NCBI RefSeq assembly: GCF_036417845.1
Contig: NC_089978.1
Location: 35,332,682 to 35,396,681 of the forward strand
Direction: 5' to 3'
Length of the DNA stretch: 64,000 nt
Origin: Apteryx mantelli
Taxonomy: Eukaryota > Chordata > Aves > Apterygiformes > Apterygidae
The first letter of the stretch is position 1; each line of letters starts with the position of its first letter. The translations under genes were made by a program, and so were the position numbers. The notes beneath the pieces are model-generated. The model made no database searches, was not told where the DNA came from, and worked only from the letters and a program-made list of their open reading frames with translations. Positions 1 to 11,343 of the stretch are shown here, piece by piece.

Positions 1-1348
1 TTTTAAAAATTGCAGTGGTTTTTTTTAATAAATTTTATAGATGCAATAACATGCAAATAATGAAGTAAGGTAAATGCATAATTGAGGCAATTTTAAAAGC
101 ATGAAAGTTTTTTTCCTCGGTACACTATAAATATGTTTAGCTTTAGCCACATAAACACTGATAAGCGCTTTAAGCACTGATCCAGGGATAAAGTCAAAAA
201 ACCCTTCTCACTAGAGCCTGGCATCATATAGGGAACTCAGGAGATATTTTGCCTCCCCTTCCAGACCTGTTCAGCCTTTCCCACCTGACAAGTTGTCAGA
301 TGAGAATTCCTCTTCCCAGAGCTTTACAAAACCATTAATATTCAGATTTGCGGCAATAAAACTCAACATAAGTGAAAATTTCACAGATAACATCTTTTTT
401 ATGATAAGGCAACAAACTTCAGGCCTTGTCCTCTTGTGCCTTAGAAAGCTTAATCAACACAATGTTTAACACAGGGTCAGAGGAGTTCCTACTTCGGTTC
501 GTACCGGGGAGCTGAACTGGCGCTTACAAGGCTGGGTATTTTACTAGGCCCCCGAAGCAGAGCCACATCCCCACGCGGCAGTCAGCGCAGAGCACAGCTC
601 AGCCGGGGCGAGACACCCCGCGGCCGCCCCCCCGGCGCCCGCACCCCCGTGCAATCCCGCCTGCGCCACCCAGGGCCACGCTCGCCCCCAAAGGCAAGCG
701 GACACAGGGCTTCTCCCCCAGCGGCGCTACCGACCGGTCTCCCATCCCCGGGGGGGAAGGAGAGCCGGGATCCACCTGCCCGCAACCCCATCTCCTCCCA
801 GCCGTTCCCCCTTGGGGGTTAAAGCCCGGGACCGGGAAGAAGGGCAGGGGCCCCAGGGGCCCCCTCCCGGCCCAACGGTCCGTCAGGCACCCGGCGGGGG
901 GGGGGGGGGAAGGGGGCAGGGGCCCCCTCCCGGCCCAACGGTCCGTCAGGCACCCGGGGGGGGGGGGGAGGGGGCAGGGGCCCCCTCCCGGCCCAACGGT
1001 CCGTCAGGCACCCGGGGGGGGGGGAGGGGGCAGGGGCCCCCTCCCGGCCCAACGGTCCGTCAGGCACCCGGGGGGGGGGGAGGGGGCAGGGGCCCCCTCC
1101 CGGCCCAACGGTCCGTCAGGCACCCGGGGGGGGGGGAGGGGGCAGGGGCCCCCTCCCGGCCCAACGGTCCGTCAGGCACCCGGGGGGGGCACCTCCGCCG
1201 CCCGCGGACCCCTCAGAGGCTGAGGGGAGGGGCGGCCGGGCGCCCCCGCCCCTCGCCCCGGCTCTGCGGGCGGGAAGAGGAAGAGGAAGGGCAGTGCGCG
1301 CTGTCCCTCCCCCCCTCCCCGTCCCGACGCAGCCGTCACCGCGCTCAC
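1..1348 (-). other. DNAJC15: DNAJC15 intron 1 (partial)
   Basis: This is the sequence downstream, in minus-strand transcript order, of the exon 1 donor GTGAGC at 1348-1343. Its distal part (1-540) is AT-rich and shows nothing recognisable. Its proximal part (about 570-1348) is the CpG island with the minisatellite at 845-1192. I see no exon 2, which should encode the start of the membrane segment, so it lies off the left edge. Confidence 0.75.
845..1192. repeat. GC-rich minisatellite, six units of about 56-63 bp
   Basis: The core AACGGTCCGTCAGGCACCCGG recurs with copies starting at 874, 937, 995, 1051, 1107 and 1163. That gives periods of 63, 58, 56, 56 and 56. Units are nearly identical apart from the length of a G-run between them and a short extra segment in the first. 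Each unit carries a GGGGCCCC-like block, several CpGs and a run of nine or more G. The array lies in intron 1 of DNAJC15, about 160 bases past the exon 1 donor. The open frames crossing it on both strands are by-products of GC richness. Confidence 0.95.
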
Positions 1349-1450
1349 CAGGCCTCGGTCCAGCTCGGTTTGGCCCTTGCCGGTGCCGGTAGGGACCCTG
1401 GCGTACTCGGCATCGCGCAGGCCCTCGGAGGGGGCCCCGGCTCCCTCCAT
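1349..1450 (-). CDS. DNAJC15: DNAJC15 coding exon 1 (MCJ, mitochondrial DnaJ homologue)
   Basis: DNAJC15 is a small J-protein of the inner mitochondrial membrane. It is linked to the TIM23 import motor and restrains respiratory-chain complex I. This exon gives the first 34 residues, the segment before the membrane anchor; the anchor and J domain are on later exons off the window. The translation contains EGLRDAEYARVP and ends in ELDRGL, aligning with human ESLRYAEYLQPS and DQQGL at the same distance from the start (36 residues in human). The ATG is at 1450-1448. The exon ends in phase 0 at the donor GTGAGC (1348-1343), exactly where the human protein continues with VRSL. It lies in a CpG island, as expected. 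The first eight residues match human poorly, so the start rests mainly on spacing. The adjacent gene EPSTI1 on the opposite strand agrees with the human order. Confidence 0.88.
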
Positions 1451-1960
1451 GCCGCAGCGCGACGGAGGAAAGGGGCGGGGAAGCCGTTATAGGTCGTCCG
1501 GAAGGACAAACCAGTTGGAAGGACGGAAACCAAAACTACGCGCAGCCTTCCCCCCCCCGCCAATCATCCCGCCGAATGGGCGGGGCTAGTGCTGGCCACT
1601 TTCCCACGCCCTCCCAGCCCTGCCCCGCCCACCTCGCGTCACGGCGGGGGCCAGGCGGGGAGCGGCCCCGCCCCCATATCCCCTCCCCCTTGCGGGGCTG
1701 GGCGCGGGCGGCCGCCTGTGGGGGCGGGGCTCGCCCCTTCCCCCCCCCACCCGCGCCTGGCGCCGTCACACGCGCGGTTGGGTGGAAGCGGCCGGGGGGC
1801 GCGGCTTTACCACCGTGGAGCCTGCCCGCCCCTCCCCCCCCTCGGCGGCCTTTGGAAGGCCCCGCCCTTCCCCTCACACCTCCATGAGGAAGGGCGGGCG
1901 CTGGCTCGCGGCTCCTCGCGGTGGGGGTGGAGCCAGCTCCTGTAGGAGGTCCTCCTGGTC
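1451..1960 (-). promoter_or_regulatory. DNAJC15: TATA-less GC-box promoter of DNAJC15
   Basis: Upstream of the DNAJC15 start there is no TATA box but several GC boxes, at 1578-1586, 1666-1675 and 1721-1730. There is also a CCAAT box at 1560-1564 and a GCGTCAC motif near 1635 that resembles a CRE/ATF half-site. This is a typical housekeeping promoter layout. A GGAAACCAAAAC stretch near 1525-1536 is one base short of an ISRE core. The exact start of transcription cannot be seen. Confidence 0.65.
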
Positions 1961-2059
1961 TTGCCATGTTCTGGCCTCCTGGCTGGTGTGAGGGGCTGGA
2001 GGATGAGGGGCTACCTGCTCTAAATCCCAAGGCAATCAAGAAAAGAAGCGGCGGGGGGC

Positions 2060-4097
2060 GGGGGGGGAGAAAGAAAGGAAGGGATGAGAGTTAATTTATG
2101 TATAAGAATTAGAGTGAGAGGAAAGAGAGTAAACACTTGAGAGGATGAGGCCACACAGAAGTGATTCATGTCCCCCTTCTAAGGGAATATAGGATTTTAG
2201 GAAGGGATATAAACATCAGCAGAGGAAAGGATAAAGAAAAATTGATCTGGGAAGACAAGCAACTGATTATGGGGTTTTTTAATATTTATATTTTGCAAGT
2301 TGATTATGTGTGTACATGCTTCAATATATTTATATAGGGATTTCCAGAAAATGCTCAAAGTTAAATTCATAGTTTGCCTTTCTGAAAATCTTCAAATGAT
2401 ATGTCAAATGCAGTTATCGATCACCACCATTAGTCCTGCATCACAGATTGATAAAATGTTCAATCTCTTTTCAGTACTGCAACATAACAGATTTTCTTTT
2501 GCTCTTATCCTGGTTTTCTCTCCCTCTTACCTGGTAGTACTGGCACTGGAATTGAATTGTCTGCAGATTATTAAGCAGTGTGACTCAACAAAAAGAATTA
2601 CTCTTTTTATCTCTTATTTCAAACACTACTTGTTCTTTTAAGGCATAATTCGGAGCACGTATCATGGTTTTGTATATCTGATTGATATCCATCAATCTTC
2701 TGTAACACCGAAATGCAACTGCTTTAATTCATCTCTCAGTATCTTTTTATAGTACAGCCGCTATTAACAATAAAGGTGAATTGACCGTAAATAATATTAC
2801 ATTAATCTTAGGCAGAAGTATAAATGTAACTTTCTACAGCACAGAACTCACTGGATGTTGTATGATGATCCATTTTGGAAGAAATATATTTGCTTTTACT
2901 TCTTCATTGAACATATAACATATGATCATATATGATTAATTTTTTAAGCCTTCAGTGGAATTGAATTTCTTGTAATCTTAAAACCTATTTTAAAATCAAT
3001 AAAAATGTCCCCAACTAATCATTTTTCTGTTCATTGATTTGTACAGAAGTCAGAAAAAATAGCACATCCCTTACTACTTTTTCAATTAGTAAACTTAGAT
3101 TAAAAAATATTAAATGAAAATTACTAGAATTTAGAAGAGGTTTATTTCTTACTTCCCTTCTCCTGTGTGTTATTACAACTTGTTTAGGAGGTCTGAGTTT
3201 CTCTTGATGGCACAACGCTCGTTGTCAAAAGATAATCAGCCACAAGAGAAGAAACATTAGATGTATTTGTTTTAGGGAAAAAAACTGAAATGGCAGGAAA
3301 TAAAAAGCCAAACAACTAAGTGTAGGAGAAAATAGGCAAATCTGTGAAGTGAAAGACTTCAGAAAAGAACGACATTGATTTTTTTCAGCTTCCATAACAT
3401 TTACTCATATTGAAAAGTACCTACCCATAAAGTAGCTTCTTTGAGTCCAGTGGGACAGTGAAGTGAATGGGAATTACTCATTTAACCACCATATTTGATT
3501 GGCAACTGTATGCCCACAAATCATTCTCTATTTAGCTAATTTTTTTTCAATAAAGCAAAGACATCTGAGTCACTTCAGTGACATAAATCATAAGCATCAA
3601 ATTAGACAAATCAGCCTATGCACTGTGGGAGTTTTGAAGCTTTTCCCAGCTCCTTGATCTTGGTCTGTGTTTTTGCTATGTCTGGAAGAAAGCTGGGTGC
3701 AGGTCACCACCCCCCATTTGGAAACATATGTGGAACAGGAGGGAGGTACAACAAGGATGTTGTACCTGTTATGTATTAATTTGAGCTGCCTAGTGAAATA
3801 TTTGCTTGGAGATCAACATCATAGTTGTTCTGTATATCTTTATTAGCCAACATATTTCTGCTAGTTGTTTTTTTCTCTTAATATATATGTATATATTTGA
3901 TAGTTTTGGGCAGAGTCCACCACACCAAGTTACAGTGGTGCAGATCTATGGCTGTAGATAGCACAGCAATGAAGGTATTTGCAATGTAAAGAACTGCCAC
4001 ATCAAATCTATTCCAAAATCCTTTAGGGTAAATGGAAAACTCATTATTCTTAGAGCATCCCTATTGATGTGGTATTCCAAGGCACTGTCACAAGAGT
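2060..4097. other. Intergenic, nothing recognised
   Basis: AT-rich sequence between the CpG island and the first CR1 element. It holds short chance ORFs and homopolymer runs. I saw no exon-like, RNA-like or repeat-family signal. Confidence 0.6.
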
Positions 4098-5953
4098 CAT
4101 AGAATCACAGAAACATTGAGGTTGGAAGGCCCCTCAAGGGGTCATCTAGTCCAACCCCCTTGCTTAAAGCACAGTCCACTAGAATAGGTTGTACAGGGCC
4201 ATGTGCAATTGGGTTTTGAAGATCTCCAAGAATGGAAACTCCACAACATCTCTGGGCAACCTATTCCTGTCACTAGGTGCCACTAAGAAATGTCTGGCTC
4301 TGTCTTCTTTGCTTCCCGTCAGGTATTTACACACAGATAGGATCCCCCTGAGCCTCCTCTTCTTCAGGCTAAACAGTCCCAGCTCTCTCAGCCTCTCTGC
4401 ATATGACAGATGCTCCAGTCCCCTAATCATCTTTGTGGCCCGCCTCTGAATTCGTTCCAGTATGCCCATGTCCTTGTACTGGAGAGCCCAGAACTGGACA
4501 AAGCACTTCAGATGTGGTCTCACCAGTGCTGAGTAGAGGGGAATAATCACTCCCCTTGACCTGCTGGCAACGCTCTTCCTAATGCAGCCCAGGAGACTGT
4601 CGGCCCTCTTTCTGCAAGAGCATATTGCTGGCTCATGTTCAACATTTTGTCTGCCAGGAACCCCAGGTGCTTCTCTGCAAAGCTGCTTTTATCAGCCCCC
4701 AGGGTGTACTGGCAAATGGGTTTATTCCTCCCCAAGTGCTAGACTTTGCATTTCCTTTTGTTGAACTTCATGAGGTTCTCATCGGCCCATTTCTCCAGCC
4801 TTTCAAGTTCCCTCTGAATGGCAGCACAACCATCTGAAGCATCAGCCACTCCTCCCTGTTTTGTATCATCTGCAAACTTGCTCAGGGTGCATTCAATCCC
4901 ATCATCCAGGTAGATAAAGAGGTACCCACCCCAGTATTAATTCTTGGGGTACCCCACCAGTGAGTGCTGGAGTGCTGGTGAGTGCTGGAGTGAGTCTCCA
5001 GCTAGATTTGTGCTGCTTATCACAACCCTTTGAGCCTGGCAGGTCAGCCAGAATCTCACTGTCCACTTATTCGGTCCATGGTTCATCTGTTTGTCAATGA
5101 GAATATTATGCATCTGCCAATGTATCTTGTCAGGTTTCATGGACCTGTGTATGTCCAGTTTGTTTAAATGTTCACTAACTTGATTCTCCCTACTGAGGGT
5201 AAGTCTTCATTGCTCCAGACTTTCTCACTGGTCTCAGGAGCCTAGGACCGCTGAAGGCAAATCGTAACTGTAGAGACTATGGCAAAGAAGGCGTTGAGCA
5301 TCTCTGTCTTTTCTGTGACTTCTGCCATCGGGTCTGCCACTCCATTCAGCCCTGGGCCTGCATTTTCTCTAGTTCCTTTTGCTGCTGATATACCTGTGGA
5401 AGCTCTTTGTGTTGCCTTTCAGGTCCCTCACCAGATTCAGCTCAGCTTTCCTAACCCCATCCCTGCATGCTCAGACAGTGTCTCTGCATTTCTTCTAGGT
5501 CATCTGCCTTTACTCCCATCTCTTGTATGCTTCCTTTATATGTTTGAGTTCAGTTAGGAGCTTCTTGTTGGTCCACGCAGGCCACCTGCTGCTCTTGGTC
5601 GACTCCCTACATGTTGGGATGATCTGTTCTTGGACTTGGAGGAGGTGATCCTTGAAAATCAACTTGCCCTTCTGGTCCCCGCTTCTCTCCAGGACTGTAT
5701 CACATGGGATCCTTCCAAGCAGATCCTTGAACAGGTCAAAGTCTACTCTCCTTAAGTCCAGGGTTGTTATCCTGCTATTTGCCTTAACGCCACCATCTCA
5801 TGGTTGCTGCAGCCAAGGCTGCCCCTGACCTTCAAACCCCCGACCATTTCTTCCCCATTTGTATCAGGTCCAGCAGAGCATCTCCCCTTGTCAGCTCCTT
5901 GATCACCTCTGCCAGGAAGTAGTCATCAATGCACTCCAGAAACATCTTGTGTT
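4098..5953 (-). mobile_element. CR1 LINE, 5'-truncated, about 1.86 kb
   Basis: Read on the minus strand, this is a non-LTR retrotransposon of the CR1 family. The 3' end at about 4098 has the usual ATTCTATGA tail. The region 4179-4550 keeps an open frame for the end of the reverse transcriptase ([33 protein letters not shown]). Upstream, 4710-4930 keeps traces of the palm domain, including a FADDT catalytic box. The part from 4935 to 5953 matches the familiar upstream CR1 sequence but has stops and small deletions: near 4930, where the segment between GSILGP and the INDLDDG motif is scrambled, and near 5105-5145. It cannot be mobile. Confidence 0.92.
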
Positions 5954-7833
5954 ATTGTAAGAGTAGCAAACTGGCCTTTAAAGACACTGGGCCACACTGT
6001 AGTCTAGTCAAATGCATCTAGGCAAGCTCTAAGATGGAAAACATTATTCTGAATGTCTTCCTCATGTTACCAACTATGGTATTATCAATTTCTGGATAGT
6101 GAGACTCAAGAAGAATGTAGATTAAACAGAGCCAAGCAGATAATCAACCTAAAGAAAATAAATCTGCTGGGAGTGGAAGCCACTGGGTTGTTTCCCTTGT
6201 AAGCAAAGAGGGGAGGGATGAAAGTAACTGGGGCTTTGGTTATGGTTCTCACCCTAAGCTCCTCTAAGCATGCTATGTACAGGAAGGAGCTGGTAGAGAC
6301 AGTCTGCCTGTTACTATTTTAATTTAATCCTAATATCTGCGAGCATATTTTCACTATTAGTGTTTAGCAATGTTGTTCATATTTGTTATGCCATTTAAGT
6401 TAATCGTCTGCGCATTTTTCCTGTAAATGACTTTCGGAAACAGTCTGTATTACAGTAGTCCATGTTGCAGCCAGGGTCTATGTTTGCAAGAGTTTCTGTA
6501 AGGGGTGAAGGAGAACAAAGCTTATGAAATTGAGAGCAGGAGGGAAGGTGAGCTTTTGGATTTACTCTTCACCACTGATGATTTCCAAAGTCCCTGTAAG
6601 TGTAGCTCCTGAACAATGATATTAGAATGGCAGGAACTGAAGTTTGATGCTAAAGATGAAAGTTTCTGAGGTTAAGGAGCGAAGGGAGTGTAATTTAGAG
6701 TTATCAAGAAAATCATAAGGTGTATCATATAAAATTGGTAGTCAGTACTTGAACCTTGCTGAATTGCTGCTTGCATATGAATGAATAAAGAATAAAACTT
6801 TCCAACCACTGTACCAGGATTAGAGTTTGGAAGTGCTGATTGCTCCTAAAAGCATTTGTATAATTCTCTAATTACTGCAATATACTATAAAAGCAAAAAG
6901 AGGCATGGGCTGTGGAATTGTACTACTTTCTTTAAGTAATCCTTTTGGTAACATGAAACAAAAAAAAAAGTGTAACATTCTTTCTGGATACCTTAATAAT
7001 TGTCTGTATGACACCTTAGGTAGATTAGCTACTGCAGGGTAGTATATTATAGAAAATCCTAAACTGGAACTAATCATGGCCTTCAGGAATTACAAGAGTA
7101 CTATTATTCCTTGAAGAAATGGTGGAGAAGATGGTACATACAGCAAAAGGCTAAAATATCTTTTGTGAAGAGTGTTAAAATAAGGTATGCACAAGCAAAT
7201 CTTCTCCACTTTAAGAATTGTTCAAAAAAAAATATATTTAGGATTTTACAAATATTATTTTCATACTGACAGACTTCTCAAGGACTTTTTCTTCTGGCCA
7301 CAGTGCAGGAGCAATAGCTGGAAGAGTTCATTGTTTCTGATAGCATTTGTGTATTTTACCAGTTAATTTAGCAATTGTCTTTTCCAACAGATTTGTTGCA
7401 GGCATTTTTAATGGTATAAAACATTCATTTGTCATCCTAATGTGTTTTGTAACATCAGACCTTTAAAATAGCTCTGCTCTATTGTTTAGTATTATTTATA
7501 TAGCAAGATGGATATTCATAGCACTCTCCAGGCATAAGAATACGCTACTAAAATGTAGCAATAATTTTCAGATACTCCTTCAGGACTTCAATATAGAAAG
7601 TTCTGAACATCAGGTCAATTATATTTTCAATCTCCACTTGCTTTAGTGAAGCAGTATTAGCTAAAGGAGAGGCAGACTTGGTCTAATGCTGAGGAATACT
7701 GCAGAGAAAGCAAGGGTCAATTTTCTTTCAGAGCATGGAATATAATAGTTTTTGACAGGTACTGTCAATTTCAGCTTTTTGCAAAAAAAATGGGAAGTGC
7801 ATGCAGCATTTTACATCTCCTAAATAGATTACC

Positions 7834-7863
7834 CCACAGACACAGACACACACACACACACAC
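7834..7863. repeat. (CA)n microsatellite
   Basis: A run of CA dinucleotides with two GA interruptions near its left end. Read on the other strand it produces a run of Cys-Val codons in a meaningless open frame. Confidence 0.95.
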
Positions 7864-10800
7864 TTGTCAAAGCTAACAACATTCTTTCTGCTCAGCCTGA
7901 CAAATTTCAGTCCTAAATCTAAACAAGAATAAATCTTGGCCAAATGTAACATTTCACCCTCCTCCTCGGGCTACCTCTCTAGGGAGCAGTGAAATTTCTC
8001 CAGCATCGTGAGCTGATACAATTAATGCTCTCAGCCCTCTAGAGCACATGGTCCTCATAACAGAACAATTTTGCTCCTAATGGAACATTTTATGTGAACT
8101 GCACAAAACTGATGGCATCCCAAAATCAAAGAGATACTACAGCATTAATTCATATTAATGTTTTGTGGGTTTGGTCTTTGTGAGTTCAGATATTTTGCTT
8201 GCCATAAGTGTATGTTTCAAATTAAATATTTTAAAAGTGGAACTGAACATTACTGTGTTTTCCAGTTTAAGGCTTTCTGTTTGCAGAAAGAGTTGTTCTG
8301 TACAACAAGCTATACTATTCAACCAGGAAAACTGTGGTAAAGTAAAACAAATACTTTTTTTTTAAATTCAATTTGGAATTTGCAATCACAGTATAAAAGC
8401 ACTCTATGCAGTACTGACTATAGACATGCTTCTATGTATATTCACCATCCTTTGTCATTGTTCCAAAATATGCAGAGATGTTTCCAATATATATGCTGTG
8501 TAGTACATTTGGCTATGTGTTCTGCCTGCTTAGTGAAACCACCCAGGACAAAACCTATGTTTGTGAACCCCTGAACATCCTACTCATCTGTAGGACTAAA
8601 TATTTTAGCTGATGGCAAAGGAAAAAGCTTTTCCTGAAATCAAGGCCTGCTGATACCATGTGCTGACTCCTTTAGCTAATCAGAGTGGGGCTGTAGGAAG
8701 TCTACTCTGTCCTGGCTGTCTTTCTCAAAACTATCCTGCAATCTGCTTTTCTTAAGGCTTTAGGCTCCAGGTCTCCTTAGATTAAATGAAGATCTTAGTT
8801 TTCAATGAAAAGTGTCCATGGTTGTGGAAAAAAATTGAAAATGTGAAGCCTTAAAGCCGATAAACCAACAGTGAAATAAAAAAGAATGATCAGATATTTT
8901 CAAGGAGGAAGAGGTGGACGACCTGAGTTACAATCTCAAAGCTTATTTTGTTTGTCTTTTTTAATACTGTTCCTTTTGCAGGAAGGAGTTGTATCCCATC
9001 TGACATTCCCAAAGAAAGGATGGGGTGGTTTACTGGGGTTCTGAGTATCCATTGGGCTGAGAAAATTGTACTGATATCTCTCATTTTCAGTATAGTTCAT
9101 GTTGCTGCTGAGTTGAAAATACAGGTTCGGTGTAGCATGTTCCTCTCCAGAAATTATTTTGCTATACATATTACTACAATTTCATGAAGAACTGCGTGAA
9201 GGAGGGAGTATGGTGATTCTTAGTATTTTACATCTCCACTGAAGAAATTTATCAAAGCAAAAGAAAGATCATTTTCTATTCTAAGGACTTTCCTTCTGCA
9301 AAATACAAAAAAAATGTTTTTAATACCTGGAGGCAATAGAGTTTTACAGAGAAAAAGTAACAGCATTTTTTAAATCAAGGTAAGTGATAGGAAGCTTAAA
9401 TAGAGATACTCTCTATTCTGCTCCCACCTAGCTGATTCTACATTTTGGTGATTTTTTTGTTCATGTGAGACAGCTGTCAATCTGACTGACACATTAGGGA
9501 CTGCATCTACAACCGCCAGATTAAAGACTTGAACCTGAGAGTCATATCTCTGGGAAGTCTAATAGCACAGAGGGGATATTCACCCATGGGTTACCCATAT
9601 TTACCAGCAGGACACATCTATGCAGTGTGTTAAGCAGTTCATGTTAAAAAGTAAAGGGGAAAAATTCTTTGTATGTTTTGCCCTTCTCTATTAATTAAGC
9701 ATAGTCAGGCCAAGTGTACTTGGCACTGGTGTAAGCCATGTGCCATCAGGCTTTACACAGCTGATGAAAGGACTTTGCAAAATAAACACAGATATTTTCT
9801 CCACCCGCTATCATGTGGGACTCTCAACCCCCAGCACTGAAGTTCTTATACACATTGCAAGAAAACAGGGAAAATGGCTGAGAAGGGCTCTTCCTCCTTG
9901 TTCCTCTTTCTCAGCATCTTGTAGAGCCAGAAGAAGCTGAGACATGGCCTTCCCAGTGGGAGACTGCGCAATGGGAAGAGGAGGCACAACTGAACCTCCT
10001 TCCTATGTGAAGCAGAAAAGAAAGCAATAATTCAGTCGGCCAGTAGGGAGGTAAGGAAGTAGAGACACACAAGGGCAACTGTTTTGAGAACCTGCTTCCC
10101 CTTAATATCTTGATGTACGGATGCTGACTAAACAGAGGAGGAAAAGTGTAATGGTGAAACAAAGGTGAATTTAGGAACACTCTGGAACCAGGGAGTTTCT
10201 GAAAGGAAGAGGTACAGGTGCTGGGAATGCACATGCTTGGAGAATATCTTGATCTTAGTGGTCTTAGGCCAACTTGTAGATCATAAGTCCCATGGTGAGA
10301 AGGAGCAGGTTGCTTTGGGAATGGAAAGTGACAAGCTGAGAGCAGAATTGCTGAGGGCTTTTAGTCTTCTATGCCCCCAGTTTTCCTTTTCTCTTTTTCC
10401 TTCATTCATTTTAATAATTCTTTCACAGAGCATGCTCCTTCTCATGTGCTACCCTGCTCTTGCTCCTCTTCATTGTCCACCTAGTTTGTCTGCTTGTTCT
10501 CTCCAACTTGATTTTTATCATCTTGCCTCCCACTCTTCATTGCTTTCTTTCCAATGTAACAATTATCTGAAGTGACAACATTCATAATGATAAGTGTGGA
10601 TCAGTTTCATTTTATCCATTAATCTCTTATTCATTACAGTTATTTTTTTTCCTACTCTTAATTTTTCTTCTCCTGTAGTCAGAAGGATTCCACTAATACG
10701 AACAAAGACCCTTGTGGTAGCAAGACATCATCTGATCTGTAGTCTCTTTTCTGAGTATAGCAGATATAGTATCTTTCTGTTGCCTATTTCACCCTTTATA

Positions 10801-11307
10801 GGTCTAAGAACTGCTCTCACCTGAAGAACAGAAAGGGCCAAAGGAAGCTTGATGACCTTAAATAAGACCAAAATATGTTTTAAAAAGTAGCAACCTTGCT
10901 GTTGAGAACAAATTCAAAATACCCCTTACAACTTTGGAATGAGAGGAAAGAGAGGGAATTTCTAGTTTCAAGATAAGTTTGAAAGAACTGGCCAGGACTT
11001 GGAAGCCATCAAAGGAAGCTGTTGGCGCTCATTTAAACACATTGCTTCCCCATACATGCAGAATTAATTGGCTGATTTTGCTAATGCCACTGTCCAAGAA
11101 TTGTACTACTGTTAGAAAAGGATCAAAGCATCTTGTTTCTTTGGACTCCAGAGAGCTCAGAAAGTGATGGCTGGTTGTTTATCTATAAATGCCTGTGTGG
11201 CCAGCAGACTTCTGTTAGACAGACCTGCTTGGTCTCCCCATATCTCTGTTAGACAGGATGGGCATGGTGAGAGTCAGAAGGACTCTGGAAGCAGAAGACA
11301 CAGGACA

Positions 11308-11343
11308 GAGAAAACAAGCTATTCTGAGAAAACAAGCTATTCT
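11308..11343. repeat. 18-bp tandem duplication
   Basis: The unit GAGAAAACAAGCTATTCT occurs twice in direct succession without mismatch. The exact match suggests a recent duplication. Confidence 0.95.

Larger units (their letters stand above)
570..1960. promoter_or_regulatory. CpG island over DNAJC15 exon 1
   Basis: The stretch is very GC-rich and dense in CpG, in sharp contrast to the AT-rich sequence on both sides. It covers the start of DNAJC15 intron 1, all of coding exon 1 and about 500 bases upstream. In human, DNAJC15 (MCJ, methylation-controlled J protein) is known to be silenced by methylation of its exon 1/intron 1 CpG island, so a comparable switch here is plausible but inferred. 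EPSTI1 appears not to start in this island; its likely first exon is about 14 kb away. Confidence 0.9.

Noticed and set aside
812..1492. A 226-codon plus-strand open frame and its minus-strand counterparts over the CpG island
   Set aside because: It is made of minisatellite units read in shifting frames, rich in Gly, Pro and Arg. GC richness removes stops on both strands. It overlaps DNAJC15 exon 1 antisense and has no gene signal.
1525..1536. ISRE-like GGAAACCAAAAC in the DNAJC15 promoter as the EPSTI1 control site
   Set aside because: It lacks the second GAAA core, and the likely EPSTI1 first exon is 14 kb away with a better site beside it.
1536..2039. A 167-codon minus-strand frame and overlapping plus-strand frames as a candidate EPSTI1 exon 1 or another gene
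   Set aside because: Composition is that of random GC-rich DNA. None ends at a donor in the phase needed by EPSTI1 exon 2 with a plausible sequence, whereas 15606-15802 does.
4179..4550. A 123-codon minus-strand ORF as a host gene
   Set aside because: It is the C-terminal part of CR1 reverse transcriptase, in a truncated element.
7728..7952. Frame with a run of Cys-Val
   Set aside because: Produced by the CA microsatellite.
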